DNA from: Hydrogenophilales bacterium RIFOXYD1_FULL_62_11
GTDB lineage: Bacteria; Pseudomonadota; Gammaproteobacteria; Burkholderiales; Thiobacillaceae
DNA length: 22,302 bases
Reading direction: 5' to 3'
NCBI GenBank assembly: GCA_001802655.1
Contig: MGZO01000107.1
Location: 19,159-41,460, forward strand
The position numbers were made by a program, and so were the translations under genes. Below the pieces are notes generated by a model that worked only from the letters and a program-made list of their open reading frames with translations, was not told the origin of the DNA and ran no database searches. Of the stretch, positions 21,610-22,302 are shown piece by piece. Each line of letters starts with the position of its first letter. Positions within the stretch are counted from its first letter, which is position 1.

Positions 21610-22302
21610 CTATTTTTTTCGCTGGGCTTTTTCGAGCGCTTGCCACTCGCGTCGCCGCGCTTCGGCAGTTGACAGTTCGTGAAAGCTGCCATCCCCTGCC
21701 TTGATGCCGAGGCTGACTTGTTCAACTGCTGCGATCAGATTGCCGCTCAGGGCCGAGGCTTCGGCCTGGGCGTGATGGCTGAGCAGCCGGTGCCCCAGCT
21801 GGGCGTGGGTCCTGGCTGCCAATTGCCATAGACGACGGTCGTCCGGATGGAACGCGAGATCTTTGTCCACGCGCATCAGCGCGTCGCCCGCGCGGTTTGC
21901 GGCCAATAACGCTGTGATGTAGCCATATTGCAGCGGCCTGTAATCGGGGTGCGTTTGGTTGCCAGTCTCGAAGCGCTGCAAGGCGAGCGTTGCATCGCCT
22001 GCAGCCTGCGCCACCTGGGCGGCAAGTTGTTGCATCATGGGCCTGATGTTCGGACTGGCCAGCAGTTTTTGTACTTCGGCTTCGGCTTGCGTGAAATCGC
22101 GTGCGCGCAAGAGTGCGCTGGCCAGTCCGTAACGGGCGGCGATTTCGTTGCTGTAGCGCTTGTCCTTCAAGGCGTTTCGGGCTGACAGAACCGCGTCGGC
22201 CGGACTGCCCTCGCGTGCGCGCAAGCGGGCGCGCACCAGCTGAAAGTCGAGGCTGTCCTGAACTTGCTGGTAGGGCGCGGCTTCGCTGCGGGCTTCCATG
22301 TC
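21610..22302 (-). CDS. TPR protein, probable C-terminal part of a BepA-like M48 metalloprotease (partial)
   Basis: At least 229 C-terminal residues are present and the frame is open to the right edge; the internal Met at 22299 is not a credible start. The visible part is made of helical TPR-like repeats (for example RYGLASALLRARDFTQAEAEVQKL and RPLQYGYITALLAANRAGDALMRVDKDL). It ends with a basic segment HELSTAEARRREWQALEKAQRKK, a pattern seen at the end of BepA/YfgC-type periplasmic proteases that act in outer-membrane protein quality control. The HEXXH metal site would be outside the window, so the protease identity is inferred. It is on the same strand as sox, with a 203-nt gap, and is probably a separate unit. 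Confidence 0.6.
   Translation of the reverse strand, partial: DMEARSEAAPYQQVQDSLDFQLVRARLRAREGSPADAVLSARNALKDKRYSNEIAARYGLASALLRARDFTQAEAEVQKLLASPNIRPMMQQLAAQVAQAAGDATLALQRFETGNQTHPDYRPLQYGYITALLAANRAGDALMRVDKDLAFHPDDRRLWQLAARTHAQLGHRLLSHHAQAEASALSGNLIAAVEQVSLGIKAGDGSFHELSTAEARRREWQALEKAQRKK

Overview
The window is G+C-rich bacterial DNA. A soxXYZAB thiosulfate-oxidation operon sits beside alaS, a DUF1415 gene and an MSHA-type pilus cluster. This combination suggests a sulfur-oxidising betaproteobacterium, Thiobacillus or a relative in Nitrosomonadales/Hydrogenophilales. That placement rests on gene content and protein style only. Almost every gene is on the minus strand; the DUF1415 gene is the one clear plus-strand gene. 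No rRNA, tRNA, CRISPR array, transposase or phage gene was seen.

Left part (1-11984, minus strand). This is a nearly continuous operon for a mannose-sensitive-haemagglutinin (MSH)-like type IV pilus or pseudopilus. In transcription order it encodes a PrsR-type sigma-54 response regulator, an ExeA/MshM ATPase carrying a C-terminal SPOR-like domain, the lipoprotein secretin MshL, the TPR protein MshN, the assembly ATPase MshE with a duplicated c-di-GMP-binding MshEN motif, the platform protein MshG, the PilM/N-like MshI, the PilO-like MshJ, a small MshK-like secreted protein, and a class III prepilin that runs off the left edge. Six junctions are 4-nt ATGA/GTGA overlaps. The one clear break is the 133-bp mshE-mshG spacer, which holds a 7-bp tandem repeat and CCAGGGGCC iterations.

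Middle (12156-17256). A 569-residue protein with PilZ-like RxxxR and DxSxxG motifs lies between alaS and the regulator. A complete alaS follows on the same strand. The DUF1415 gene is transcribed divergently from alaS. It ends in a near-perfect inverted repeat that should terminate transcription from both directions, because soxB converges on it.

Right part (17274-22302, minus strand). The order is soxX, soxY, soxZ, soxA, soxB, encoding the periplasmic SoxXA, SoxYZ and SoxB proteins. SoxA is the mono-haem type, and soxCD is not in the window. The operon contains unusual intercistronic structure. There is one strong hairpin between soxZ and soxA. Between soxA and soxB there are three hairpins sharing an identical 10-bp core, spaced 32-33 bp apart and capped by GCAA in the mRNA sense. 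Upstream of soxX is the C-terminal TPR part of a probable BepA-like M48 metalloprotease, cut by the right edge.

The main points worth following are the possible two-point c-di-GMP input (PilZ-like protein plus MshE) into a sigma-54-regulated pilus operon, the SPOR domain fused to the MshM ATPase, and the triple hairpin array before soxB.
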